A DNA stretch of 55,067 bases from Candidatus Binataceae bacterium (GTDB lineage: Bacteria > Desulfobacterota > Binatia > Binatales > Binataceae), in the NCBI GenBank assembly GCA_035294265.1, contig DATGLK010000052.1, positions 1-55,067 on the forward strand. Reading direction: 5' to 3'. The notes under the pieces were generated by a model. It had not been told where the DNA came from. It ran no database searches and was given only the letters and a program-made list of their open reading frames with translations. A program made the position numbers and the translations under genes. Positions 32,928-41,504 of this stretch are shown here, piece by piece. The first letter of the stretch is position 1, and each line of letters opens with the position of its first letter.

Positions 32928-33550
32928 TCCTGTCGCTCCTGACTGTGCGGCTCACTACGTTGCTTGAGCTGACAGGCGACGTGATTGCAGTAATCCTGAT
33001 CGCGGGCGACAAATCGTGCGCCGCATCCCAGGCATCGACGTACCTGCTCGCCTTCTCTCAAAAGTGGGGCCAGCTCGTTGGACATGTCATTGACGGCTAC
33101 GGGCGCGGTCTCGACCGTCTTGCGAATTGCGGGCGACTTGCGTTGGGCGACCGCCTGGGCTTGCGCCAACGCGATCCGATCGGCGCGCTGGTTGTACTGG
33201 TCCACGCTGTGGCCGCGAACCCATTCCAGCTTAACCTCGCGTTGGCTTAACTCGCGGTCCAGTTGCTCCCACAGGTCTGTGTTGGCGTTGCGCCGCCAGC
33301 CTAGGTTGACCGACTTGACTAGATATTCGCTATCGCTGCGCAGCATCGCGCGCGCGCCGGACGGCAACCGGCGCAGCCCCTCGATCGCCGCGGTCAACTC
33401 CATCCGATTGTTGGTGGTATGAGGATGGCCACCGCCATCCTCGGTCAGCTCGCCGGCTTGGTTGATAATCACTACACCCCAACCACCGGGTCCGGGGTTA
33501 CCCAGACAGGAGCCATCGGCGTAAACCAGATAACTTTCGGCCGCCTTCAT
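32924..33550 (-). CDS. rnhA: Ribonuclease HI with C-terminal zinc-ribbon-like tail
   Basis: 208 residues. The RNase HI domain (about 5-140) cuts RNA in RNA-DNA hybrids. The catalytic acids are present: Asp12 (VYADGSCLGNPGPGG), Glu in NNRMELTAAIEGL, Asp in LRSDSEYLV and Asp in HSVDQYNQRADRIA, with the neighbouring His. After a linker there is a CLGCGARFVARDQDYCNHVAC segment (two Cys pairs) that may bind zinc. Many RNase HI proteins lack this tail. ATG 33550 follows GAGGTGAGG and lies two bases after the glgA stop, so the genes are coupled; the frame is open upstream but that overlaps glgA. Confidence 0.93.
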   Translation of the reverse strand: MKAAESYLVYADGSCLGNPGPGGWGVVIINQAGELTEDGGGHPHTTNNRMELTAAIEGLRRLPSGARAMLRSDSEYLVKSVNLGWRRNANTDLWEQLDRELSQREVKLEWVRGHSVDQYNQRADRIALAQAQAVAQRKSPAIRKTVETAPVAVNDMSNELAPLLREGEQVRRCLGCGARFVARDQDYCNHVACQLKQRSEPHSQERQD

Positions 33551-33552
33551 CC

Positions 33553-35007
33553 TCACCTCGTTATCCGCCAAGTGCGAGCGCGCTCGAACAACGACAAATA
33601 AGCACGCGCGGCGTGACTCCAAGAGAAATCCGCCGCCATCGCGTTTTGGCGCAGCGCCTCCCAAGCCCCGCGATCGGCGAAGCTATCCAGCGCGCAGCCA
33701 ACCGCCTCCAGCAAGGCCTCACCTTCGTAGGCCTGGAAGCGAAAGCCAGTACCCTGGCGCGCGACCGGATCGAATTGGGTCACCGTGTCGGCCAGTCCGC
33801 CGGTCGCCCGCACGACAGGAATCGTGCCGTATTTGAGTGCATACATCTGGGTCAGCCCGCACGGCTCAAAGCGCGAGGGCATCAAAAACAGATCGCACCC
33901 AGCTTGAATCCGATGGGCAAGCGGATTGTCGTAATCCATTCGTACCCGCAGTCGATCGCCATAGCGCGCCACAGCCTGCTCGAGCCTTTGCTCGATTTCC
34001 GACTCGCCTCGCCCCAGAATAACCAGTGCGGTGTCTTTGGCCAGCAATTTGTCTAAAACCGCCAGCAACAGGTCGAAGCCCTTCTGCGAGGACAGTCGCG
34101 AAACCATCCCGATCAACGGACGGCCGGGAATATGGGCCAGGTCGAGTTGACGGCACAGTTGCTGCGCGCAAACGTCCTTGCCCGTCATGTCGTTGGCACT
34201 ATAGGTGGCGGCCAGGAAACGATCGCTGGCCGGATTCCATTCGTTGTAATCGGCTCCGTTCAGAATCCCTACAAAGTGCTCGCCCTTGGCTCGCAACACC
34301 CCTTCAAGCCCGAAACCCAAGCCGGGCTCGCGCACTTCGCGCGCGTAAGTCGGGCTGACGGTGGTAACCGCGTCGGCAGTTACCACCGCGGCCTTAAGCA
34401 GATTGCCGCGGCCATAGAATTCCAGGTACTCGGTGGCCATGTAGGCTGGATCAAGGTTGAGCAAAACAAAGTCCGAACGGTCAAATTGGCCTTGAAATGC
34501 CAGATTGTGGATCGTGAACACCGACGCGCAGCTAGCAAAGCGTGCGCGCAGCTCCGGGTGGGCACGCATGAGCAAGGGCACGGCGGCAGCATGCCAATCG
34601 TGGGCGTGGATCAAGTCGGGTGGCGTCAAGCTGGCCAGCACCTGTAGCGCGGCACGAGCGAAAAAAACGAAGCGGCGAAAATTGTCGGGATAATCGCGTC
34701 CCTGTTCGCCATAAATCTCGGGCCGGCCAAAGAAGCCCTCGTGCATGATAAAGAACAGCGGCACTCCAGCGGGACCGATACCGCTGCGCAGGGTGAAATG
34801 CTCAGTCCGCTCACCCAGCATCACACTTAAGCCGTCCCCCATCGGCTCGGTGGCAACCGAGCGCAGCGCGCTGGCGTAACCGGGCATCAGGACACTGACC
34901 TGGGCCCCGCACGCGGCCAATTCTGCGGGCAACGCACCGATCACGTCGGCCAAACCACCAACCTTGGCAAAGGGGGCCATCTCGGCGGCCACCAACGCGA
35001 TTTTCAT
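33553..35007 (-). CDS. glgA: Glycogen synthase (ADP-glucose type)
   Basis: A 484-residue GT5 enzyme that extends alpha-1,4-glucan chains from ADP-glucose in the cytoplasm. The nucleotide-sugar loop Lys15-Val-Gly-Gly-Leu19 is at the N terminus. Other signatures: HAHDWHAA (about 134-141), ILNGADYNEWNP, IGMVSRLSSQKGFDLLL, and the C-terminal MPSRFEPCGLTQMYALKYGTIPVVRATGGLADTV with the conserved glutamate. Length is normal. No other glycogen genes (glgB, glgC, glgP) are in the window. It follows lon by 119 bases and precedes rnhA by two bases, all leftward. Confidence 0.96.
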   Translation of the reverse strand: MKIALVAAEMAPFAKVGGLADVIGALPAELAACGAQVSVLMPGYASALRSVATEPMGDGLSVMLGERTEHFTLRSGIGPAGVPLFFIMHEGFFGRPEIYGEQGRDYPDNFRRFVFFARAALQVLASLTPPDLIHAHDWHAAAVPLLMRAHPELRARFASCASVFTIHNLAFQGQFDRSDFVLLNLDPAYMATEYLEFYGRGNLLKAAVVTADAVTTVSPTYAREVREPGLGFGLEGVLRAKGEHFVGILNGADYNEWNPASDRFLAATYSANDMTGKDVCAQQLCRQLDLAHIPGRPLIGMVSRLSSQKGFDLLLAVLDKLLAKDTALVILGRGESEIEQRLEQAVARYGDRLRVRMDYDNPLAHRIQAGCDLFLMPSRFEPCGLTQMYALKYGTIPVVRATGGLADTVTQFDPVARQGTGFRFQAYEGEALLEAVGCALDSFADRGAWEALRQNAMAADFSWSHAARAYLSLFERARTWRITR

Positions 35008-35126
35008 CCTGGCTTGTTATCCGCCCCTGGCGGGATCGAGCTTGAGCGCTTCAGCGTACGCCAGCGGCAAGCTTGGCGCGAGCGTAAGAACCTCGCGCCA
35101 GGTTTGCCTTGTCGCCCAAGCAGTCT

Positions 35127-37586
35127 TCAGTTGAGCACGGTACGAGAGCCGTCGCCCCGGGCCTCTTCTTCGACTGCCGCGGCGGGTGCCACCGCGGCAT
35201 CGCGCAGCGCATGGGCCAGGACTTCGTCGACCGTATCGACGAAAACGAACTCCAGCTCCTTGAGCACTTCGGGGGCGACGTCTTCGAGGTCGCGTTCGTT
35301 GCGCCGGGGTAGCAGCACGGTGCGAATTCCGGCGCGCCGCGCCGCCAGCACCTTCTCCTTAATCCCCCCCACCGGTAGGACCTTACCGCGCAGCGTGATC
35401 TCCCCGGTCATCGCGACATCGGAGCGCACCGGACGGCCGGTCAGGAGCGAGGCCAGAGAGGCCGCAATCGTCACGCCGCCCGAAGGACCGTCCTTGGGGA
35501 TCGCGCCCGCCGGCACGTGGACGTGCAAGTCGGATTGCTCGAAGAAGTCTGCTGCGATACCCAGCCGCTCGGCCCGCGAGCGCACCCACGATAGCGCGGC
35601 CTGGGCCGATTCCTTCATCACGTCGCCCAAGCTGCCGGTCAGGGTCAGCCCCTTCTGCCCCTTCATCCTGGTGCTTTCGATGAACAGGATATCCCCGCCG
35701 TTGGGGGTCCAAACCAGGCCGGTGGCGACCCCCGGCTCCTGGGTACGCTCGGCAAGCTCAGAGAAAAAGCGCGGCGGTCCCAGATAGCGCGCCACGTCCT
35801 TGCCCCCGATGCTGGCGGGCACCGCGCTGCCTTCGGTAAAGTCGCGCGCTATCTTGCGACAGATGCGCCCGATTTCGCGCTCCAAATTGCGCAACCCCGC
35901 CTCGCGGGTATAGCTGTGAATGATCTCGATCAGGGCATCACGCCCGAAGGCAACCGGATGCTCTTCCAAGCCGTTTTCGCCCAGTTGCTTGGGCACCAAA
36001 TGGCGCAACGCAATCTCCAGCTTCTCCTCTTCGGTGTAGCCCGGCAGTTCCAACACTTCCATCCGATCGCGCAGCGGCGCGGGAATGGGGTCGAGCACGT
36101 TGGCCGTGGTTAGGAACAAGACCTGCGAGAGATCCACTGGGACGTCGAGGTAATGGTCGACGAAGGCGCCGTTCTGCTCGGGATCGAGCACCTCCAGCAA
36201 GGCCGACGCGGGGTCGCCGCGGAAGTCCATACCAAGCTTGTCGACCTCATCCAGGATGAACAGAGGATTGTTGGAACCGGCATTGCGTAGCCCCTGCACG
36301 ATGCGGCCGGGCAGCGAGCCAATATAGGTGCGGCGATGGCCGCGAATCTCGGCTTCGTCGCGAATCCCACCCAGCGACAGGCGCACGAATTTACGCCCCA
36401 AGGCGCGCGCGATCGACCGCCCCAACGACGTCTTGCCGGTGCCCGGCGGTCCCACCAGACACAGGATCGGTCCCTTGCTGGTGCGTTTGAGCTTACGCAC
36501 CGCCAAGAACTCGAGAATTCGTTCCTTTACTTTTTGTAGATCGTAATGGTCCTCGTCCAGCACTGCACGGGCATGCGCGATATCCAGGTTATCCTCGGTC
36601 GCCACCGCCCACGGCATGCTTACTAGCCAATCCAGATAGGTCCGGACCACGGTGTGCTCCGCCGACTCGGGCGGAATCAGGCGCAGTCGCTCCAACTCCT
36701 TGTCGGCCGCAGCACGGGCCCCCTCGGGCATCTTGGCGGCTTCGATCTTGGCCTGCAAATCGTCAATTTCACTGGTGCGCGCGTCGCTCTCGCCCAATTC
36801 CTTCTGAATCGCACGCAACTGCTGGCGCAGATAAAACTCGCGTTGATTTTTGGACAGTTCGCTCTGGACCTCAGATTGAATCTTATGGCCCAGTTCCAAA
36901 AGCTCGATTTCGCGGTGCAGAATCGTACCTAGCTTTTCCAGCCGCGAGCGCACTTCCAGGGTAGCCAGCAGGTCCTGCTGCTCCTCGACCGCAATCTTCA
37001 AGTATGAGGCCACCAAGTCGGCCAAGCGCCCCGGCTCGCGCACGTGAGTTGCCATCACTTGCAGTTCGTCGGGCAAGTAAGGTACCAGCGAGACGAACTT
37101 AGAGAATTGCCCCACGATCGCTGTCTGCAGAGCGCCCAATTCTTTGCTTGGCGTTACCTGATCGCGCAGCCGGGTGACCTTGGCAACGAAATAAGGCTCT
37201 TGCTGCACGAAGCTGCTTAGCTCCACCCGCGCCAACCCTTGCACTAGTACGCGCATGCTGTGGTCTGGATAACGAATCATTTTCAGCAGGCGCACCGCGG
37301 TACCGCGCGAGTACAGACCGGCGGGTTGCGGATTTTCGTCCTCGGGATTCTTTTGCGTGGCCAGCGCCAGCATTCCGGGCGCCCTGCTGGCGGCCTCGAT
37401 CAACCGCAACGACGCCGGTCGCGAGACCAAAAACGGATGGATCTGGCCCGGGAAAATCACCAGCCCCCGTAGTGGCAACACCGCGAGCGTGGGCCCGATT
37501 TCGAGGTTGCCCTCAGCCTCTTCGATTTCTATATTAAAACTCTTGTCATCCGGATCGGGTGAGTTTTGTACGGTCTTTTCTCCCAT
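35127..37586 (-). CDS. lon: ATP-dependent protease Lon
   Basis: An 819-residue cytoplasmic protease that removes damaged and short-lived regulatory proteins. Order of domains: N-terminal substrate-binding domain (about 30-225), coiled helices, AAA+ ATPase with Walker A GPPGTGKTS (379-387) and Walker B LFILDEVDKLG, and the C-terminal protease domain. The catalytic dyad is Ser702 (KDGPSGGV) and Lys745 (GGIKEK), spaced exactly as in Escherichia coli Lon. The leader before the N domain is acidic. ATG 37586 has AGAGGA upstream. The 177-base gap to the divergent DUF2203 gene contains a perfect 17-base palindrome. Confidence 0.98.
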   Translation of the reverse strand: MGEKTVQNSPDPDDKSFNIEIEEAEGNLEIGPTLAVLPLRGLVIFPGQIHPFLVSRPASLRLIEAASRAPGMLALATQKNPEDENPQPAGLYSRGTAVRLLKMIRYPDHSMRVLVQGLARVELSSFVQQEPYFVAKVTRLRDQVTPSKELGALQTAIVGQFSKFVSLVPYLPDELQVMATHVREPGRLADLVASYLKIAVEEQQDLLATLEVRSRLEKLGTILHREIELLELGHKIQSEVQSELSKNQREFYLRQQLRAIQKELGESDARTSEIDDLQAKIEAAKMPEGARAAADKELERLRLIPPESAEHTVVRTYLDWLVSMPWAVATEDNLDIAHARAVLDEDHYDLQKVKERILEFLAVRKLKRTSKGPILCLVGPPGTGKTSLGRSIARALGRKFVRLSLGGIRDEAEIRGHRRTYIGSLPGRIVQGLRNAGSNNPLFILDEVDKLGMDFRGDPASALLEVLDPEQNGAFVDHYLDVPVDLSQVLFLTTANVLDPIPAPLRDRMEVLELPGYTEEEKLEIALRHLVPKQLGENGLEEHPVAFGRDALIEIIHSYTREAGLRNLEREIGRICRKIARDFTEGSAVPASIGGKDVARYLGPPRFFSELAERTQEPGVATGLVWTPNGGDILFIESTRMKGQKGLTLTGSLGDVMKESAQAALSWVRSRAERLGIAADFFEQSDLHVHVPAGAIPKDGPSGGVTIAASLASLLTGRPVRSDVAMTGEITLRGKVLPVGGIKEKVLAARRAGIRTVLLPRRNERDLEDVAPEVLKELEFVFVDTVDEVLAHALRDAAVAPAAAVEEEARGDGSRTVLN

Positions 37587-37699
37587 AATCCTCTTTAACC
37601 TTCGTTGGAAAGGGCTCTCCTCCCGCCATTCTTCCGCCCCGCGCGCGGCGCTATGCTGGCAACTGGGATCAGGGTTTTAGCCGCGCGCCCAAGAACCCC

Positions 37700-37716
37700 G
37701 CCTTACCTTGTAAGGC
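37700..37716. promoter_or_regulatory. Perfect 17-base palindrome between lon and DUF2203 gene
   Basis: GCCTTACCTTGTAAGGC: 7-base arms with a three-base centre. It lies 114 bases upstream of the lon start and 48 bases upstream of the DUF2203 start, in the only intergenic gap between these divergent genes. It does not match CIRCE (TTAGCACTC-N9-GAGTGCTAA) or a sigma-32 promoter. Likely an operator for an unknown regulator; inferred from symmetry and position. Confidence 0.5.
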
Positions 37717-37763
37717 CAATCTAATCATAGTAGTCCAAGGACGCTACCGGCGAGGTGATCTTC

Positions 37764-38183
37764 TTGGCTAATGACGAATTTTCCCGCTTGTTTACGGTAT
37801 CGGAAGCCAACGCTTTGATTCCGCGCCTGGAGCTGATTGTGCGGGAATTGCAGAAACAGGCCCAAGTTGTCCGGGTGCATGTGGCTCAGCTCATGGAAGG
37901 GCAAAGCGAACCACCCGATCTGGAAGCCTTGAGCCGCCGCGATCCTGCGGTTGGCACCGCGATTCGCGCGATCGCCGAAAATGCCCAGGCCATTGAGGAA
38001 ATGGGCTGCTTTCTGAAGGATATCGACCTGGGGTTGGTGGATTTCCCGGCGGAAATCGCCGGCGAGGTGGTTTTTCTCTGCTGGCAGTATGGAGAGCCAC
38101 AACTGCTAGCTTGGCACGCCCTCGATGCCGGCTTCGCTACCCGCCAACCTCTGGCGGGCAGCAGGAAACCGATGCTTAACTGA
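37764..38183 (+). CDS. DUF2203-family protein, 139 aa
   Basis: A small soluble protein. The family pattern is clear: RLFTVSEANALIPRLELIVRELQKQ near the N terminus, a long helix, then GCFLKDIDLGLVDFPAEIAGEVVFLCWQYGEPQLLAWHALDAGFATRQPL. DUF2203 proteins are conserved in soil and aquatic bacteria, with no known function. TTG 37764 is preferred because GAGGTG sits six bases upstream; GTG 37755 would add three residues and has no ribosome-binding site. It is divergent from lon and 33 bases before the DUF4149-like gene. Confidence 0.85.
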   Translation: MANDEFSRLFTVSEANALIPRLELIVRELQKQAQVVRVHVAQLMEGQSEPPDLEALSRRDPAVGTAIRAIAENAQAIEEMGCFLKDIDLGLVDFPAEIAGEVVFLCWQYGEPQLLAWHALDAGFATRQPLAGSRKPMLN

Positions 38184-38216
38184 CGTGGCCCAGAAAAGTT
38201 AAGGAGTCGCGGCGCG

Positions 38217-38675
38217 ATGATTGCTTTGTTTATCTACCTGATGGCCCTTGGCTGCTGGCTGGGCGGTATGGTCTTTTTTGCCTTTTTTACCGCACCGGTG
38301 ATCTTTACTCGCTTATCTATCACCGACGCTGGTAAAGTTGTGGCCGGAATCTTTCCCCTCTATTATGGCTTGGCTTATGGCGCTGGCGCAGTCTCTATAC
38401 TGCTTTCGCTCTATCTGGCCCTCACTCGTGCCGCGCGCGGATGGTGGCTGGCGAGCTGCCTGTTGCTGGCGGTGGCACTGGGCTTGATCGCTTACGCCGG
38501 GGTGGTGGTGGGACCCAAGGTGGATGCAGTCAAAAGCGTGACCGAAGAGGCCCATCCCGACCCCGTGCGCAAGGCCCAGTTCGACCGCCTACATCATCTA
38601 TCGGTCCAGCTCAACGCCAGCGCGATGGTGCTGGAAACAATCGCAGTGCTGACCACGGCCGCGGCCCTGGTCTAA
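38217..38675 (+). CDS. DUF4149/TMEM205-like four-helix membrane protein
   Basis: 152 residues with four hydrophobic helices (about 1-25, 40-67, 75-96, 130-150). The first contains the family-like GCWLGGMVFFAFFTAPVIF, the second a PLYYGLAYGAG step, and the loop before helix 4 has FDRLHHLSVQLNA, the conserved His/Leu block of this group. Function is unknown; relatives sit in the inner membrane. It follows the DUF2203 gene and may be co-transcribed with it. An HAD-type hydrolase gene starts 81 bases downstream. AAGGAG lies 11 bases before the start. Confidence 0.82.
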   Translation: MIALFIYLMALGCWLGGMVFFAFFTAPVIFTRLSITDAGKVVAGIFPLYYGLAYGAGAVSILLSLYLALTRAARGWWLASCLLLAVALGLIAYAGVVVGPKVDAVKSVTEEAHPDPVRKAQFDRLHHLSVQLNASAMVLETIAVLTTAAALV

Positions 38676-38756
38676 GGGTTGCCAGGGTGCGGGCCTGGGC
38701 GGATTGACGCGGTGATTTGCCAGGATTGGAATTCGCCCGCCAGGGGTGCCCGTCCG

Positions 38757-39515
38757 ATGAGCGTAACACGGCCCAAAGCGCTGGTGCTGGACCTGTTCGA
38801 CACACTCGTCAAATGGGAGCCCGCGCGCTTGCCCCGCTTTGAGTGGAACGGTCAGAGCTTTCCCAGCACCGTCCCGCTCCTGCTCGCCCATCTTCAGCGC
38901 ACCATCCCCGGGTGGGCGCACGACCAGGCATGGATCGAATGCTACAACGCGGTGATCATGGAAATCGCCACTCGACGCGAGACCCAAGGGATCGAGGTCA
39001 CCTGTCTTGAGCGGTTCAGCCGGACCATGGCTCGAATGGCCCCGGCGCTCGCCTGCGATCGAGCCGCGCTGGCCGAGGAGCTGCGCGCGATTCATATGGC
39101 CGCGGTACGCGCCGCGACCACCGCGCCCCCGGCCAATATCGCTGCGGCGCGCCGCCTGAGCGAGCATTTTCGCCTCGGCCTGCTGTCCAACTTCGACGAC
39201 GCCGCAACCGGTTACCAGGTGATCGCCGACACCGGCATCGCGAACCTGTTCGAGGTCATCGTGCTTTCCGCCGAGGTCGCCTTGCGTAAGCCCAATCCCC
39301 GCATCTTCCACCACCTGCTTGAGCGGATGGAGCTAGCGCCTCACGAAGTCCTGTTCGTGGGCGACACCCCACACGAGGACGTCGTGGGTGCGCAGCGCGC
39401 CGGTATTCCCGTGGTCTGGTTGTCCCATCGCCACGGCACGCTGCCACCCGAAATCCCGCCACCCGCGCTAATCGTACCCACCCTCGTCGAGCTTCCCGCG
39501 GCGCTAGGCTTATGA
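38757..39515 (+). CDS. HAD-family hydrolase
   Basis: 252 residues. Haloacid dehalogenase fold with motif I LDLFDTL (nucleophile Asp12, acid/base Asp15), motif II LLSNFDDA, motif III lysine in LRKPNPRIF and motif IV GDTPHEDVVGA. A helical cap (about 25-115) follows motif I, as in phosphatases of subfamily I. Asp12-x-Phe-Asp-Thr points to phosphatase rather than dehalogenase activity. Its stop overlaps the next gene's start by four bases (ATGA, 39512-39515), and that gene overlaps the third in the same way. The trio probably acts on one phosphorylated small molecule; substrate unknown. ATG 38757 chosen; the open frame extends to 38679 without support. Confidence 0.9.
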   Translation: MSVTRPKALVLDLFDTLVKWEPARLPRFEWNGQSFPSTVPLLLAHLQRTIPGWAHDQAWIECYNAVIMEIATRRETQGIEVTCLERFSRTMARMAPALACDRAALAEELRAIHMAAVRAATTAPPANIAAARRLSEHFRLGLLSNFDDAATGYQVIADTGIANLFEVIVLSAEVALRKPNPRIFHHLLERMELAPHEVLFVGDTPHEDVVGAQRAGIPVVWLSHRHGTLPPEIPPPALIVPTLVELPAALGL

Positions 39516-39973
39516 ACCGCGCTCCAACGCTCGCCGTAATCGGCGCGGCCCAGGCCTCGCCGGCCCTATCCACGCTGGCCTACGAAGTCGGAGCGGAAAT
39601 CGCTCGCCAGGGCGCGGTGCTGATTTGCGGCGGACGCGGCGGCGTGATGGAAGCCGCGGCCCATGGCGCTCGCGACCAAGGCGGTCACACCATCGGGATC
39701 CTGCCCGGCTATGAGCGCGCGGCGGCCAATCCCTACATCGAATTTCCGATCGCCACCGGAATCGGCGAGGCGCGCAACGTAATCGTGGTCGCCAGCGCCG
39801 ACGCCGTGATCGCGCTACAGGGCGCTGCCGGCACCCTGGCCGAAATCGGCTTTGCCCTCAAACTGGGCCGCCCGCTGGTGGCATTGGCAAGCTGGCCCGA
39901 GCTTGAAATCTCTGAGCGCGCCGAAACCCCAATGGCCGCTGTCGCCCGCGCGCTGGTAATGGCCGGGCGATGA
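39512..39973 (+). CDS. TIGR00725-type SLOG-domain protein (LOG-like)
   Basis: 153 residues of Rossmann-like SLOG fold. The PGGxGT-like region of lysine-decarboxylase-like/LOG proteins is represented by CGGRGGVMEAAAHGA (about 48-62) and by ALQGAAGTLAEIGFALKLGRPLVAL near the C terminus; IGEARNVIVVASADAVIAL lies between. LOG enzymes release the base from cytokinin nucleotides; the TIGR00725 branch is uncharacterised and may bind or cleave nucleotide-derived ligands. Four-base overlaps join it to the HAD gene before and the Fe-S gene after, so the three are made together. Family call good, activity unknown. Confidence 0.87.
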   Translation: MNRAPTLAVIGAAQASPALSTLAYEVGAEIARQGAVLICGGRGGVMEAAAHGARDQGGHTIGILPGYERAAANPYIEFPIATGIGEARNVIVVASADAVIALQGAAGTLAEIGFALKLGRPLVALASWPELEISERAETPMAAVARALVMAGR

Positions 39974-40701
39974 AAGACCTGGAATTCATCCGCGACCGCG
40001 CCGCGCGTTGCGGCCTCAATCTGGTAGCCGCGCTTGCGGTGACCCGCTACGACGCCGTGGTACCAGAGGCGGCCAGGCTAGGACCCATCGAGCCGCAAGC
40101 CCGCACCGTGGTGGTAATCGGCAATGGCGGCGGCGAGTTCTGGCGCCATTATCAGCGCTACCTGAAGCTGCATCCTGAGCACGCCGCGCGCGCCGATCCC
40201 CTGGACGATTACACGCGCACGCTGGTCAACGAGGAGCTGGTCGCGCCCTTGGCCGATCGCGCAATCCGCGCTCGCGCTCTGTTTCCCTTTGTCCAGGAGC
40301 CTATCGCGGTTAGCTTCATGGATTTGGCGCGGCTGGCCGGTTTGGGCGCTCCCAGTCTGCTCGGCCTCCTGGTCCATCCGACCTACGGCCCCTGGATCGC
40401 GATGCGTGCGGCCTTGCTGATCCGATTGGAATTGGATGCCGCCGGCCCAGCCTTGAACTTCGACCCCTGCCCCCAATGCACTTCACGAGCCTGCATCGCG
40501 GCCTGCCCCACTGCCGCGATCGGCCGCGATGGCTGGAACGCGCGTCGATGCGTCGACTATCGTCTTATGGCCGCCTGCGCGGATGCCTGTCATGCACGCG
40601 TCGCCTGCGTACTAGCGCCGCAGGCTCGCTATTCAGCCGAGGAGCTAGCCTACCATCAGGAGCACTCGCTACGCGCCATCCGCGCGTATCGAATTTCCTA
40701 A
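39970..40701 (+). CDS. QueG-like 4Fe-4S protein
   Basis: 243 residues. The C-terminal part carries a ferredoxin-like cluster: Cys167-x2-Cys170-x4-Cys175-x3-Cys179-Pro, and a second set, Cys194, Cys203, Cys207 and Cys213, that could hold another cluster. This order recalls the C-terminal half of epoxyqueuosine reductase QueG, but the N-terminal cobalamin-binding domain is reduced. The N-terminal ~150 residues are not recognised beyond a strand-like TVVVIGNGGGEFW. It overlaps the SLOG gene by four bases. It may reduce the product of the HAD/SLOG pair or pass electrons to it; this is inference from neighbours. Confidence 0.75.
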   Translation: MKDLEFIRDRAARCGLNLVAALAVTRYDAVVPEAARLGPIEPQARTVVVIGNGGGEFWRHYQRYLKLHPEHAARADPLDDYTRTLVNEELVAPLADRAIRARALFPFVQEPIAVSFMDLARLAGLGAPSLLGLLVHPTYGPWIAMRAALLIRLELDAAGPALNFDPCPQCTSRACIAACPTAAIGRDGWNARRCVDYRLMAACADACHARVACVLAPQARYSAEELAYHQEHSLRAIRAYRIS

Positions 40702-40827
40702 CTCGCTCGCGGTCGAACCACTCGAACAACTTGGTACGCCGCTGACGCTAGCGGCACGGCCTAGGCCACCGATGGGCGGGCGCGGCGGCTCGCTTGACCA
40801 AGCCAATATCGGCCGCCACGCTTGGCG

Positions 40828-41340
40828 CTATTCGAACCAGGCGTCCTGATGCAGGATCAAGGGCACCTCCTTGTTCTCGGCGGAATCGCCCGGCATGGGC
40901 TCGCCCTTAATATTAATACGCCCCATGATGTCCTCGTTAGGATCGACGCAAGCACCAACACGCAACATTACCAGCGGCTCCTGGCTGACGGTCTTGAACC
41001 AGTAGAAGGAGCCGCGCGGCAAAAATACCCCGTCCATCCTGCTCACCACCTGGGTCTCGCCTTTGGGGCCATAAAACTCGGCCGAGCCCTGCAAGACCAG
41101 GAACATATGGTCTTCGTTGGGATGGGCGTGGAGCTCGTTTTCGCCACCCGACGCGTAGGTCTTGAGCCATACGTACATGCGGTCGGTGGTGGCCACCGGC
41201 AGGTTAGTGCGCCCCTGCTTGGGCAGTTGTGCGCGCAGGTGAAAGAAACTCGGGGTCGCCTTCGCGCTTTGCTCCGCCATTATGCGTGACAAATCGCTGC
41301 GACTTTTGGGTAGCTCGGGACCCGCGTACGCGCTCGCCAT
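40828..41340 (-). CDS. Cupin-domain protein, 170 aa
   Basis: A single cupin barrel. Metal-binding motif 1 is HAHPNEDHMFLVLQGSAEFYG (His71, His73, acid at 76-77, His78) and motif 2 lies around GVFLPRGSFYWFKT. The C-terminal tail is polar with an ending ILHQDAWFE. Single-domain cupins are dioxygenases, isomerases or ligand binders; a function cannot be chosen. ATG 41340 follows a GGAGGAG site; the frame is open to 41979 but that part is antisense to the TonB receptor and not coding. It is transcribed leftwards, 164 bases after the TonB receptor stop. Confidence 0.88.
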   Translation of the reverse strand: MASAYAGPELPKSRSDLSRIMAEQSAKATPSFFHLRAQLPKQGRTNLPVATTDRMYVWLKTYASGGENELHAHPNEDHMFLVLQGSAEFYGPKGETQVVSRMDGVFLPRGSFYWFKTVSQEPLVMLRVGACVDPNEDIMGRINIKGEPMPGDSAENKEVPLILHQDAWFE

Positions 41341-41504
41341 GAGTTCTCCTCCCTGGGTGCCTTGAATATCGGCGGGGGCGCCGGCGCGCCGGCCGCTGCT
41401 CTGTGATTTGATTAACTTGCCCGCCGCGCGGGTGTCAAGGCGCCCTCTCGCCACCCATCCAGTCGGGGTTTTTTTCCGATAGACCGTCCTTTGCCACGCC
41501 CGGC

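Noticed and set aside
38598-39314. 238-codon minus-strand frame opposite the HAD gene
   Set aside because: Antisense shadow; the HAD motifs are all on the plus strand.
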